Shown here: positions 12,693-23,780 of the stretch, piece by piece
Numbering within the stretch: the first letter of the stretch is position 1
Layout of the letters: each line of letters begins with the position of its first letter
Assembly: GCA_012845835.1 (NCBI GenBank)
Contig: JABAKD010000022.1
Span: 2,599,944 to 2,663,943 of the forward strand
Reading direction: 5' to 3'
Source: Undaria pinnatifida
Taxonomy: Eukaryota > Sar > Phaeophyceae > Laminariales > Alariaceae
Length of the DNA stretch: 64,000 nucleotides
Program-made: the position numbers and the translations under genes
Notes under the pieces: model-generated
Database searches by the model: none
What the model saw: only the letters and a program-made list of their open reading frames with translations
What the model was told of the DNA's origin: nothing

Positions 12693-13319
12693 CCAAGAAG
12701 GATGAGGGGGGAGAACAATAGGTGAGTTCTCCGACAGAAAGGAAAGTTGTGCAAAATATGTATTTTCTACAAAAAATGTAAACTTGTGTATGTGGGGGAT
12801 TTTGTGTAGGACAGATGTGTTTATATTTTAGCGCACCATGTTTTATACTGCACGCCTGCGCGTCGGTGTACCACACGCTCTATATACTTTTGTAATTGGC
12901 TATTTAATGATGCTGTGTAGTTCGCCATCTCCTTCTAACCATCCTCTATCCTCTTCCTTGCCCATGGTTGCCTACCGTCTCGCGTTGTCCACGTCGAAAT
13001 ACGCAGCACCAGACCAAGGCCGCCACCGCCCCTGCCGCCAAGCCGAGGGGTCGCAAGTGAGGCAACCATCAGCGCCCGCGTCGATGTAGAATCGATTGCG
13101 GCTCGCGTGGTATGCGGGTGCGTTCTCTTTAGTGTGGGTAGCGGTTGCTAGCTTCGCGCTCGTTTCGTGTGTCGTGTTCGACGATGCTCCGAGTGTTGGT
13201 GCAACAGGTGTAGCGTGTGCGCATCCGTGTGCGTGCTCGTGTGGCGGATTGCTGCCGGGATGTGACGGTTGGTAGTGTGATGTGAAGTGTCTGCATCTGC
13301 ATTCTCCTCTTGTACCTTG

Positions 13320-13620
13320 GTGTAGGGTGGTGGTCTTGGCGGTGCTGTGGTGGTGGTCTTGGTGCTGTGGTGGTGATATTGTGGTAGTGATGGTGGTGGT
13401 GTTGGTGGTAGTGGTGGTAGTGATGGTAGTGATGGTGGTGATAGCGGTAGTGGTGATGGTGATGGTGGTGATATTGTGGTAGTGATGGTGGTAATGGTGG
13501 TGTTGGTGATGGTGGTAGCGGTAGTGGTGATGGTGATGGTGTGATGGTGTGATGGTGGTGATGGTGGTAATGGTGACGTTGGTGACGGGTGGTGTGATGG
13601 GTGGAGGTCGTTGAAGTAGT
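13320..13620 (+). repeat. GGTGGTGAT-type minisatellite, duplicon A
   Basis: About 300 bp of imperfect GGT, GAT, AGT and GTT triplets. The homologous array in duplicon B (about 32840-33025) is shorter and differently organised. Long His/Thr-rich frames on the minus strand come purely from this composition. Confidence 0.9.
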
Positions 13621-14030
13621 GATGGTGGTCGGATCCATGCTACTAAGAAAGTCGGCCCGTGCCGTGATTTTGTTCTGCATCTGTTGCCGTTTGAGGGAGG
13701 AGCAGAAACACATGGAATGGCCGAATTGCAGACGAGGGTGCTCTTTTTAGTCAGGGCATAATACGCGTTAAGTAATGAGAGCACCGAGAGTTCAGCGGTT
13801 TGCGTAGCGGAGAAGGAAATATGTGACAATCAACGCACCATCCCGCGATAAAAACGTTCATCTTCTCTGCAACTCTGTAGCGTATCAAATTCCCCCACGT
13901 ATTGCTAGCGAATGTCTGCCTTTCGTTATCGTAGGAGCTTATAGCCTCGAGCTCATGGGCGTCAGGGAAGGATGGCGTGCGCGACGGTAGCGTAACCTCT
14001 TTGGATGACCGTGGGCGTTGACATTTGTAG

Positions 14031-14303
14031 AGTACCGTGCGGTACAAGCTTAGCGCCTGGTTGTTGGTGAACGAACTCCCGTGGCCAAAGGGAGGGCTGC
14101 TAGAGAGCGACGATTGGGTGGTGGTGATGCTGACCTTTAATGTTGCGCATGTCAAGTTTACCCAACAACGATCGGAGCACTGCAGGTGTGTTTGGGAGTG
14201 CGTGCCTCGAAATCCACTGGGTGCCTTCTGGACCACGGTTGATGGACTCGTTTCGTTCTTGGAGAGGTGCTGCCGTAGAAACGTGAGCTTGAGGAACGAG
14301 TAA
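14031..14303 (+). CDS. Open frame shared by both duplicons (copy A)
   Basis: From a possible acceptor (CATTTGTAG before 14031) to TAA, 91 codons including the stop. It contains LPWPK, LTFNVA, KFTQQ, HCRCVWEC, NPLGAFWTT and CCRRNVSLRNE. The copy at 33472-33714 has the same frame and the same stop. Comparing codons by eye, replacement differences outnumber silent ones, so purifying selection is not shown. The upstream boundaries also differ by one base between copies. I do not recognise the family. It could be a terminal exon, or a chance frame in duplicated non-coding DNA. Confidence 0.3.
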   Translation, partial: STVRYKLSAWLLVNELPWPKGGLLESDDWVVVMLTFNVAHVKFTQQRSEHCRCVWECVPRNPLGAFWTTVDGLVSFLERCCRRNVSLRNE

Positions 14304-14744
14304 CTGTGAGGGCGCGTCGTGTTGTGGTATCCCCTCACACTGTCTCGTTTCTTAGCCCTTAATGCTCACGTAGGATCTAAGTACACAGGTCTTCGGGCGT
14401 TGTTTACCTTGGGGGAAATGTAGCGAGGGTATTGCGACTGCTTTGATATTGATCAGACGAAACACGCGTGTTATTAGGTCATGCCGGGTAGCCTTGTGAT
14501 AGGCCGTTGGCCTTGTTACAAGACCATTGGCCTTGTGATCGAACGTTGGACGGGAAACACGCAACAACAAGTGGTGACGCACCAGACGTCAGTCGGTAGA
14601 TCTGTAGAATGCACTCTTTACTGGTGGGGATAAGCTTTGTGACGATTCTCATGCCCGCGTAACCGGTGCGGTGGTATTATTGAGTTAGTGTGTGGAACGT
14701 CGGAGGGCGGCTGTTCGTTTCAGACTAATACAGGCAGTCACCAC

Positions 14745-14941
14745 TAATAGGAAGTGTGTCTGCATTTGCAGCTTCCCCGTTTTGTCGTTTGGTGATCCAC
14801 GCGAGAGCAGCCACAGCGGTAGTACTGGACGATCGTCGGGGTAGAAGGCCAAAGCTGCTATCTGGAACCTCGAGCCGAATCAAAATCGTTTTTGCAGCCC
14901 ACAGCCTTGGGATACGCCACGTTGACAAGCTCATGAAGTAA
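14745..14941 (+). CDS. Second shared open frame (copy A), function unknown
   Basis: Open frame after GCATTTGCAG (a possible 3' splice site). It contains CRLV, ATAVVLDDR, KLLSGTSSRI and a VDKLMK end before TAA. The duplicon B counterpart (34475-34710) keeps CRLVV, VVDDRQGKKQKLLS and RNVLAAH in the same frame but runs on past the stop. No known domain. No ATG is well placed. It may be an exon of an unrecognised gene or duplicated non-coding sequence. Confidence 0.25.
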
Positions 14942-16145
14942 TCGGAGCATTTCCACGCGAATACGCCCCTCTTATTATATTGTTGAGGGGAGGGGGGAAA
15001 GGTGTTTAGTTTTTTCATTCCCTCTCTTGTTATTGTTGTGTAGGTTGTTTTGTCCTCGTAGGTTGTTTTGTCCTCGATGTTTTTTTTTGCAAGAGTTTGC
15101 TTAGTTTGCTTTGTTGAGCAAGGGTCCCACCTCTTTGTTTACTTTTATTAAGTGTTCCGCCGTGTGCGGCATTTATTGCTAATAGTGCAAAAAGGCCCGG
15201 TGATGTTACGCTGCACGAGCAGGTGGTGTCAGTCCTTGTGCGTAATATATTGCACGGGCCGCCGACCAACAGTAAGTTAGTTTAGTTTACGAGAAAGTTA
15301 CGGTTATATTAATGGTATTGCTGTAAAGGACGAGGGAAGCCGGGGGAGGTCGTCCGAATATGTTTGCTACAACGTACCTGGTGTACAGCAGCAGCAGCAG
15401 TAGTGGAAACCTTTCGCAAGCATAAATAGACTCAACAGGCTCTATAGATAGGTAGGCTCCAACTATTCATAGCTAGCAAAACTAAACCGAAACTGTTTCT
15501 TCAGGAGTACATGCATCGTCGTTCGTCGTATGGGCAGAGATGAGGTGAAGATCACACGCAAGCTTACTGGAGTGGTGGGGGTCGGTTGTTCGTAGATACA
15601 CGCGTCGGCAGTCTTTCGTATCATGGGAAGAACGGGAAGTTTTACCACGTGCTTTTTGTGGAGGGGCCTCCAGCAGGTCTACAAAGTGTTGGGGTGTCGA
15701 GCCGAACACCGAATGAATATTATTGGTGATGAGTGTTGTCCGTGTTTGGTTGTCGTGCTCCGTCGGCAGTGACGTGCCTTTCCCTCTCCTTTCTCTGCAT
15801 GTTTTGTTAACCTCTATTTCTGGTCGGTGGTGGTGGTGGTGGTGGGTGGTAGTTGGTGGTTGAGATTTAGCAAGAGTAAGAGTACCATTTGGGTCTCTCA
15901 CCTAGTAATATAATTGAGTAACATAACGATAGTGCTGAATACAACAAAAAGTGGAAAATGCCTTCAATCTACATGCCGGCCACTCTATCTGCCAGCTGCG
16001 CTACTGGGGCATGATACCGTTACACTATCACGTGGGATCAGAAGTACCGTGAACAACCTCGTGGAATCTCGAAGCCACGAGCAGTCAAGCAGCACTACGT
16101 ACTTTGTACGGAATGTTCAGCACGGTATTCAGAAACCTCGGAAAG

Positions 16146-16540
16146 TACCGACACTGTTGCATGGGACTGCTTCGAACGGGAACGACGAATCAACACCAGC
16201 ATCATGGCAACAATTTGAACGGGAAGTGGAGATCAGCGTTTGCGCGGTACCGGTTTGGACGTGAAGGGGAAAAAAACCCGGGACCGTTGGGCAATTCGAT
16301 GTTGAATTCACGTGTTGTGCTTTCCTGAGGGATTTGCGCCGCGACACTGTTGCACGGGACTGCCTTGAACGGAAACGAAGAATCAACAGTAGCATGATAA
16401 CAACTTGAACGGAAACTGGTGGTCAGCGTTTGCGCGGTGTACCGGTTTGAACGGGAACGTGGGGAAAAAAAACACAACCATTAGCAAATTCGGCATCGGA
16501 ATTCACGTGTAGTGCTTTCCCGCGGGATTTGTGTCGCGAT
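16146..16540 (+). repeat. 193-bp tandem repeat, two units
   Basis: Unit 1 and unit 2 both begin near ACTGTTGCA (16153 and 16346). Both contain GAACGG, ACAACTTGAACGG or a close variant, AGCGTTTGCGCGGT, a poly-A block and AATTCACGTGT. They are diverged but collinear. Confidence 0.8.
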
Positions 16541-17308
16541 TTGTTTCCCGAGGAAAGTCCGCGAAAAATGATGTGTACTTCTCGACAATGTGTGTTCGTT
16601 TTTAGATGGATGGTAATTGGACGGTATCGCAAAGCAATGCTTGGTAGGGTGGTGAATTTCAAATCGGAAAATATTGTACTAAAAGCTACGAGTAAGGTTA
16701 TGACGGTGACCCGTCTGGCGGTAAGCAGCCACACAAAATCAGGTGGTAATTTTTCGACGATAAACGGTAATTTGGTTTTTGAAGGCAGTGCGAGGCACAC
16801 TATAAAACGTTTTTTGGCAGTGCCCTTTAAGCGGTAAACGTTTTTTTTTTTATAATATCGTTTTTTCTTTTGGTAACGGAAACGAAAATGTCATTATTTC
16901 CCCTGTTCCCCGCTGCGGCATTAAGATTTTATAGTAAGTGTCCCCTCATCACACCTGGCCGGCGTTATCACATGCCTTGATGAGGATTTGATCTCCCTCT
17001 CGTTCGGAAGATATCTGGCGAGCAAGAAACCCATACTATGTATACAATATCCAAGCCATCGGTCAATCACCCTTCCTTGTGTGAGTGACCAGAGCAAGGC
17101 CAAAGGCGTCCCCACATAGCATTAGTAGTCGAGCCCTGGGTCCATACTGCCTTACAAAGTACCTCTACGAGTACGTAAAACTTGCTGTTTGGGCGTTAAT
17201 CCGTAAACGCGTTCAATTTCCGGATTCTTACCGCGGCATTACGTAGTTCGAAATGGAAAACCTCACCAATACGACTTGAGGTTTTGGAGGCCCTTCACAA
17301 ACAATAAC

Positions 17309-17560
17309 ATGAAACAAGCTGCTGTAATAAATGTTGGGCCTGCAGCCCACAGGACACCAAAGCATCCACGCACGGGGATCGAAAGAGCCATGTACGCTAT
17401 ACCTCAAGACATCAACATTCTCGCCGGATCTGCCGCCCTCGATGCTGCCTGTGACTCGCAGGCAATGATCGGCAAATTCGCTGGTGATCTCCCGATACGA
17501 AGAGTTGTGAAGTATACTTTGGAGATGAAAAAATGCAAGCGTATTCTATGCATTCTATAG
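17309..17560 (+). CDS. Small ORF, hypothetical
   Basis: An 83-residue frame from ATG, unusually free of low-complexity sequence. It contains INVGPAAHRTPKHP, YAIPQDINILAGSAALDAA, GKFAGDLPIRR and a Lys-rich end. The frame is open for some distance upstream of the ATG, so it could be an internal or terminal exon instead. No family recognised, no duplicate elsewhere in the window, and no clear flanking splice sites. Low confidence that it is a gene. Confidence 0.22.
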   Translation: MKQAAVINVGPAAHRTPKHPRTGIERAMYAIPQDINILAGSAALDAACDSQAMIGKFAGDLPIRRVVKYTLEMKKCKRILCIL

Positions 17561-18179
17561 CGCAAGTTGAAGTCTGTCTGCTGAAAAAGCCCCCGCCCCC
17601 CCATTTATTTACTGAGTACACCCCCCCCATCTATTTACACCACGAGAATATCATACTCGTACTATTGCTGCGCCAGGCATCCTTTGTAATTTTGTCTTTC
17701 GGTGTTCAGCAAATATTATGTTCTTACAGCATTTTCACGTTGTAACTTCTCGTCAAACTATATGTCGTAATTCCAAGACATGTTCTCTCTCATGACGTTA
17801 GCAGGACTGGTACACAATGGATGCTTCTCCAGAGCCAAATACAATAATGTTGCTCTGTGCTGCTGTTGCTGTTGTTGGTGATGCTAATATCTCATTATTA
17901 GCTCATTGTCGCGACCTGTAAGCTAGCCCGTGGTCACGATGAAGCACTATAGAACTACAGCTATCACATATAGGTAGGATTACAAAACTAAGAAAACTTA
18001 CTCGGGGTACTAACAGTATCAGGGGAGCACGCCGTTAGATGGCCTATTCTTGCATCGTACAAGCATCCAAAAGAGATACATGTCACGTGCGATCAATAAA
18101 GCACTGACATGCACTGCATGCCTTGTGCCTTAACACGAGCGGCGGAAGAGAGGAGACCCGGAAAAGAACAACGGTACTA

Positions 18180-19200
18180 TTTGGAGAATGACAGTGCAAA
18201 GCGAGAGAGGGAGAGAGAGGGAAACGCGTCAATGGCGTTTTCTTGCTTTCCGGGCGCGTTTCTCCCTGTTTTCCCTCCCGACCCCTCGCAAGTCTCCGTA
18301 CTCGTCTCCTACGTGCCTCCTGCTTTTTCCGCCAGGTTTTTCTGAACAAATCAACAAAACCCCGCGAGGATAATACTTCAAAATCCACAGGCTCAGGAAC
18401 GCAGAGGAGAGAATGCTACAGTACTCTCGGCGCAACCGCTATCGGCACGGTCGAGTGGCGAGAGAAAAATCCCTGCAAGCCGCGTGAGAGCGCCAGCAAG
18501 CCCCCCCACTCCCCTGCACAAAATCCACATCACCCCCCTCCACCCTCCCTCCCCCTTCCCTTGTCCCTCGTGCCATCGAGCAAGATCCACGCTAAATCAT
18601 GCACACTGCACCGGGTGATGAACTTGGCCTTGCTAAAGATGTTGACCTAGAGGACGCCAGGAGGTTCAAGCCCTCTGGCTTCTTGGCGGTCAATGCAGGA
18701 CGTTGTCAAAACTTTTCAACGTTATTCCGTCGTGAGACTCGAAGTTGAAGTCCTAAACGACAGCTCATGATAGAAAAAGCATGGTCATCGATATTGTATG
18801 GAGATCCGAATCAATTCGATGGCCAAGATTTTTCTCTCAGGAGCTGACGTTGTGAACTTGGTTTTTGAATCTCAAGATGGAATAGCGTTAAAATGCTTGG
18901 TCAACGTCCTGCACTGGGCCACCTCTAAGTCAGAGGGCTTGCGCCCCTGCGCACTGCCTGAGTCCATGTCCTCGGAATGACTGCGCGTGTCACCCGCCGC
19001 AATAGTGATGCTTGAGTGTGGCTCTCATACGCTGGCACGACGGTTGTCCCCCTCCCCCCTCCCACAAGCACCCGTTTCTCCTCCGTGGTCTGGAGGACGC
19101 CCTGTCTTCCCCGCGCATGAAGGCGGCACCCGCTGAGGTCCGGCGGACACGGCACAGAAAAGAATAATGGATGACAAGGTCACCGCGTCTCATCCCCGTC
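18180..19200. repeat. Scrambled third partial copy of the PPP4R2-like locus
   Basis: 18225-18330 resembles intron 3 of the copy B gene (29560-29640, sharing CCTCCCGACCCCTCGC and ACGTGCCTCCTG-like words). 19060-19135 closely matches 10930-11005 of copy A, including a shared frame FLLRGLEDALSSPR against FFLRAWDDALSSPR. 18860-18955, read on the minus strand, resembles exon 1 of copy B. These are pieces of one locus in mixed order and orientation, so this is a rearranged remnant rather than a gene. Confidence 0.5.
18665..18955. repeat. Imperfect inverted repeat related to PPP4R2-like exon 1
   Basis: The plus strand from about 18665 to 18750 pairs with the reverse complement of about 18855-18955. 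Shared words include CAAGCCCTCTG, TGCAGGACGTTG and TTTTCAACG/TTTTAACG. The minus-strand arm reads KPSDLEVAQCRTLT, close to [14 protein letters not shown] in exon 1 at 25745-26509. The spacer is about 105 bp. Confidence 0.6.
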
Positions 19201-19629
19201 TCTTCAGGAGGTTACTCACAGCCCGTGGCTTGGCGATAGAGCCTAGACACGGCTTAGGAATTCACAATAGAAAGCAGGTGAGCATGTGAAGAGAGAGAAG
19301 AGTGGAGCGAGGGCAGCAGGCGGATTATGTCGACATTATAAGCCGGAAGTTGGCACAGAAGGGAGTCAGACTTGGTACACAGGATCCCTTGGTTGTTTAT
19401 GTTTGGAGTGTACTCCGAAGATTGCTTTTTTTCCTGGCGACATGTACCGTTAGCCTCCACCATTGTTAAGCCCTGCTTGAGGTCTGGGTTCTTGTGACCA
19501 CGGACTAACATATGCTACCGCAGCGGGCGAGTGCCTCGGAGGTTGCGGCTTGGCTCCTTCAGGATTACCCTTTACATTACATTATTATTGATTATTGCCT
19601 ACATTGGACGCGTGCTACGATAATGATAG

Positions 19630-19740
19630 AGATATCACTTTTTTCGAAAATGGTTTTTGAACGACGGGGGCTCCTTAACCCATAATCGTCATTTTTTTAT
19701 TCTGTCATTTTTTATGCACGACTTTGCTTACCAGGTACCG
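19630..19740 (-). mobile_element. F3 element fragment
   Basis: Contains GGGGGCTCCTTAACCCATAA and the flanking TTTTTCGAAAATGGTTTTTGAA block seen in the arms of the complete F3 elements at 42.5-43.1 kb and 45.4 kb. Truncated. It directly precedes an F1 copy, as also happens near 36.6 kb. Confidence 0.5.
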
Positions 19741-20190
19741 TATATATACGTAACCGTCAGATTTGTCCCCTTAAATGATTCATAGTTTCCGCGCACAGAT
19801 TGGGTTGCCCCGCCCTTCCCCCCCCCCCCCCCCGCTCCCCCTTGTTCAAACCCAGCCCCCCACGCCCTTAAAAACTCCGCCCTCCCCTCACCGGTTGTAC
19901 GACTTGCAGGATACACTTGATAAACTGATGCATTTCCTTCCACAGCTGTCAGATTTTGTCTCCCTCAAAAGACGGGTTTTTTAGTTTCCGCGCACAGGCT
20001 GACTAACATCACCCTGTTGACCCTGGTACAAGCTACACTGTAGTTCCAAGGGGATTCGCCGACCTATATCGTTAACGAGTACACACACCCAGTAATACAC
20101 GCGATTAAAGTATCACACACAGCTTGCAAAGATGAGTTTCGACAAAATCTTCGATCTCATAGCTGAATGGAGTGTTTTTTATTTTTCTTA
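19740..20190 (+). mobile_element. F1 repeat, copy b
   Basis: Carries the family's ordered words: TTTCCGCGCACAGATTG, a C-run, CTCACCGGTTGTACGACTT, TTCCTTCCACAGCTGTCAGA, ACCCTGTTGACCCTGG and GCTTGCAAAGATGAGTTTCG. An internal duplication gives the TTTCCGCGCACAG block twice. It lies at the left edge of duplicon B, mirroring copy a. Confidence 0.75.
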
Positions 20191-20361
20191 GTATGCACTG
20201 CGTACGAGGCCATGGGAGTGTTCGTGTTCATTCGGCAGCAGTTTGTTGTAGCTTTCTCCACATCATCATTTTGGGGATAGATACTTGTACTTGAGGGTCG
20301 AAAGCTCCTCAACAAGTGGGGACCCTCAGAAATAAAACGGTGCATTTCTACCGCACGCAGC

Positions 20362-20784
20362 ATGTGTCACTGCCAAGCAGCTGCTGCTGCTGCTGTTGGG
20401 ACAAACTACGTGGAACCAGAGTACAACAACTATTTTCGCAGCGGTCAACGGGGAAACAAACTAAAATGGGCTAGTGGAGCACTCCCAGGTAGGCCACAGC
20501 CAGCCGCGGCCACAAAACCTGCGCGGAAAAAAGAGCAACCATCAGACACAACAGGACGCAGCAGCATCAACAACAAATTAATTACTCGTACAGTATTGAT
20601 ATATTTTAGTAGTAATAACGTAGTAACGGGCGTAGACGATTTCAGCGGTCCCGAGCAGGAATCGGAACAGGTTCAACCAAACAAATTATTTTACATCAGA
20701 AGTTTCGCCGAAATACGGGTGTACTGTACCCTGAACAATCCGCCAACCCCCCCCACCTCCTTTCTTGAAACATCTTGCCATTAA
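20362..20784 (+). CDS. 140-codon ORF, hypothetical
   Basis: Begins with ATG and an Ala run from a GCT repeat, then has no recognisable domain. Composition is mixed and polar with short aromatic patches (NYVEPEYNNYF). No counterpart was seen at the matching place in duplicon A. Most likely a chance open frame; listed because it is the longest ATG frame in this gene-poor stretch. Confidence 0.12.
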   Translation: MCHCQAAAAAAVGTNYVEPEYNNYFRSGQRGNKLKWASGALPGRPQPAAATKPARKKEQPSDTTGRSSINNKLITRTVLIYFSSNNVVTGVDDFSGPEQESEQVQPNKLFYIRSFAEIRVYCTLNNPPTPPTSFLETSCH

Positions 20785-23589
20785 CACCCGTCAACGAGCC
20801 GTCTCCCGTTGCCGGCCTTTCCGGGCATCTTAGAGGACGGGGTACGCCCATCAACAACCCAAAACGCCTCCAAAACGTTACGATCAAAGACCCCATCGCC
20901 CAATGCCTCCTCGTTTCGATTTCTTGCCTTTTTAAATATTAACATCAACCCCCCCCCCTCCCCCTGGGTCCTCCTTTTGTCTTCTTACCGACACCCGTCA
21001 ACTAGCCTTCTTCCCTCGCTTGGGATATGTGTACAGGGTTCCTTTCCTTTTCGCCGTCGACGTTCCTGTAAGAGGGTTTTTAGTACTGTATCCCAAGGGA
21101 CTCGAGGATGGGGTATGGGGTGTGGGAGAAGCAACATCTGTTCCTACTGTGGGAGTGGATTTTGAGAAGCGACATATGTTACTACTACATGTATGTCTGC
21201 ATAGTAGTAGTAGCGACACATCTATCTGGGACACGTTCATACACTGCTGTGGTGCGTGTGTGACATGATGTGACACGGTGGTATGTATGTACGTATCGTA
21301 CGCATTCCCTTTCATTTTTGTATGGTCGGCGTATGTATAGTCTAGTCTAATACAACGAGCGACGCATGATAGGAACATGGTTGATTTCGTATGAGTTTGA
21401 GTGTGCGACCCCCGTTTCAGGATCCGTCATCCGCGTGCCACAACAATGACAAATGACAGAAATAACGGAACGTACAGCAAACACTGAAAACAACAAACAA
21501 CGCAACAAGCCAACCAGAACAGTCCAACAGTCCCACCGCGTTTTTCACTTTTATTTTGACTCGAGTCGGTCTCCGAACGACTTCCTTGGGTGTCCTTACG
21601 TACTCTCGTATACCTCGGACCTGCTGTTGGGGCTGTTACCTTATAGTCTAAGGGTGTTGGTGTGAATGTTGACGATCTCTGAGCAGCACTGGTGGTGCTC
21701 TGTCTAGCTCGACATCGAGAGTGACGATAGTTCAGCGAAAACCCTACAAGACAACAATCACCGACCAACACCATGCATGATGCGTGTACGAGCATTACCC
21801 CGGCTTGTGGAGCTCGACGACCGAGGACTGGCACGAGTCCGTACCGTGGGGACGGCAGCAGCAGTAGTGGGGGACTCTTCTGCGGCATCGCGGCCGCCGA
21901 AACCAAGCACTGCTGTGTGGCACCGTGCGGCTTCGTACAAGGCTCTTCGATCTCTGCTCGTTTGGCGAAATGGCCCAAGTTACGCCTGCTGTCACCTGTG
22001 ACAGCGTTTCTCTCAAAGTTATCGTCAGTTTGGGCCCTCGCGAGCAGCGCAGGCGTGACGGACCGTCAAAACAGCAAGGCGAGGCCCTCGCGACGATGGC
22101 TGGAGCCCAGTGGTGGTGAGAGGAGAGCGCGAACGCCGGTCAGGGCTGTCTTTTGCGCTCGTGACTCGGCATGCTTTTGTACTCTCCTTGGTTTGTTATT
22201 GCGCCGCATTTTTTCTCTCATCATCCCTCATCCCTCTTGGCTCGGTTGACGGCGCCGCGATGGGCGATGGCGGTGTCGTGGTGTCGTGCCTAGTGTATCT
22301 GCTGTCTACCACAGCAGTCTATACTCTACTCGCACTGCTGTGATGCTTACGCTGTACGTACTGGCGCTGTACCATACCAGGTATATACCAGGTACATCGG
22401 GGTACAGCAGCAGTATCATGTATCGGCTCTGCGTCTGGCTCTGGCGTCATGCTCGTATATACCACGATGGATGTAAATGTAAGGACAATTTTATGTTGAT
22501 GGTAATGATGTAAAAATCGCTATATTTGAGTCTAGGTTGGTATCCCCCACGACTCGATACATAAGCCACAAAAACTTACCAGGTACATACCACTGCTGTT
22601 GGTGCTGCTTTTGCTTCTGTTGCTGCTGTTGTTGCTGCTCTACTCGCAAAACTGCAAGTAGCACGACGATAGCAAGCACAACATCGGCCACACGCACCCT
22701 GAAATTTTTAACTGACACGCAGTATTGTACCAGATTAAATGGGAAAATCCCGACTCGAATGATGAGAGACGAGAGTCCAGTGAGAGTTTTTGCTCGCTTT
22801 TTTGGCTGTCTACCAGTGTAGTACGTTCTGCAGGTATACGAAGGTGCGATACGTACTACGTCGTAGCTGTATTTCGTGCATACGAGCGGCAGAGCGGCAG
22901 AGCTCAAGTTTGCCGTTGCATGAAAGGATGACAATGTACACGTGATGCTGCTGTAGTACCAGGTATCATACTGCCGCACCAGGTGTGCCAGGTAAGCATG
23001 ATCAGATGTACCAGTGCAATACACTCATGATACCGCCGCGGGAGACTGTACGGTTTGAACCTATTATTAATAATAGTATGATCGCCTGCACATCTTGACA
23101 ACACGCTGATATTTCGACACAGACAGGCTCAGTTGAACATAAATAGGGACCCAGTAAGAGCGATTGACATTGTGGCTTTCATGGTCAAGATTCAAGATTT
23201 GCAACGCACATCCAACACTTGTTAGTTTTTCTTTGGCCTCGAAGAGGGGTGCTTGTCGCAGAGGGTACGCCATACAGGTATTCCCTGGTGTAGCACAGCG
23301 AAGTTTTCATGTTATGTTCGCGAGAGCTATGATACGAACACCATTTTATTACGATTTTACAGGCACGGGCACCTGGTACGTTACAGTACGCAGTACTCTT
23401 CCAGAGACCGAGAGGTGCGTATACAACAACCCCGCAATGACTTCCAAGGGGTGCCACGTACCGGTAGTGACTTTGCCTTGTATCACAGCTCAAATTGCTC
23501 GCCAGGTCCAGAGCTCGCTCTGGCCAGCGCTTCGACTCCGATTGATCTACTATTAATAATCGGCCGCAGTCCAGCATGCCAAAAACATG

Positions 23590-23780
23590 TACCAGCACAG
23601 GCAGTGGTGGTCTCCCTATGGTGCCGGTATGTGCCAGCGACAATACCAGCAGTATCCCAGACATTGGCACAATTGGGTGTTGGCAGTAGTATCGCGGGTT
23701 AAGGTCTTGCCAAGCGATTTCACCGGCACTATACCGGAAATGTGCACTGTTCACCCGGCGCTATAGGAAGCCCCCCACAG
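23590..23780. repeat. GGCACTAT-rich short element, copy 3
   Basis: Contains GTGCCGGTATGTGCC, GCCAAGCGATTTCACCGGCA, CTATACCGG and CCCGGCGCTATAGG, in the same order as at 7115 and 9890. Confidence 0.55.

Larger units (their letters stand above)
8400..13060 (+). pseudogene. PPP4R2-like paralogue lacking the core exons (copy A)
   Basis: Paralogue of the gene at 25745-32548. Recognisable pieces: exon 1 (8400-8705, ATG, Lys/Arg then Gly/Ser-rich, donor GTGAGG), a remnant of exon 4 (about 11109-11180, donor GTGATT), exon 5 (11595-12032, acidic), exon 6 (from 12384, Gly/Ser-rich then Lys/Arg-rich) and exon 7 (13007-13060, ending AAKPRGRK). The two exons that carry most of the PP4-binding core in copy B have no counterpart between 8706 and 11100. 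Exon 6 hits an in-frame stop at 12690-12692, long before the B version ends, and the next donor (after 12720) is in a different phase. It is either a decayed copy or a shortened gene reduced to its disordered arms. Joining exon 1 to the rest is inferred from matching order and phase in both copies. Confidence 0.6.
2150..15910 (+). repeat. Duplicon A (direct copy of 19690-35690)
   Basis: Blocks in this segment match blocks in 19690-35690 in the same order and orientation: 3560-3660 with 21610-21690, 3780-4170 with 21800-22210, 5600-5780 with 23850-24010, 8283-8400 with 25583-25700, 10230-10340 with 27950-28040, 11100-11200 with 29700-29800, 13040-13190 with 32530-32680, 14030-14350 with 33460-33780, 14460-14640 with 34180-34370, and 15480-15900 with 35110-35670. 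The offset drifts from about 17.3 to 19.8 kb because of indels. Divergence is substantial, so the event is old. Between 2600 and 8280 I find no credible gene, only duplicated non-coding sequence and simple repeats. Confidence 0.85.
15914..18180. other. Spacer between duplicons, mostly without genes
   Basis: Unlike the sequence after duplicon B, so it is not visibly part of the duplicated unit. It holds a two-unit 193-bp tandem repeat (16146-16540) and one small ORF (17309-17560), both listed separately. Elsewhere I see no coding or structural signal. Confidence 0.5.

Noticed and set aside
12290-12876. Leu/Pro-rich and Cys/Arg-rich minus-strand frames
   Set aside because: Antisense shadows of the Gly/Ser-rich exon 6 of copy A.
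12972-13829. 285-codon His/Thr-rich minus-strand frame
   Set aside because: It is produced by the GGTGGTGAT minisatellite; the matching frame in duplicon B is different and has no domain.
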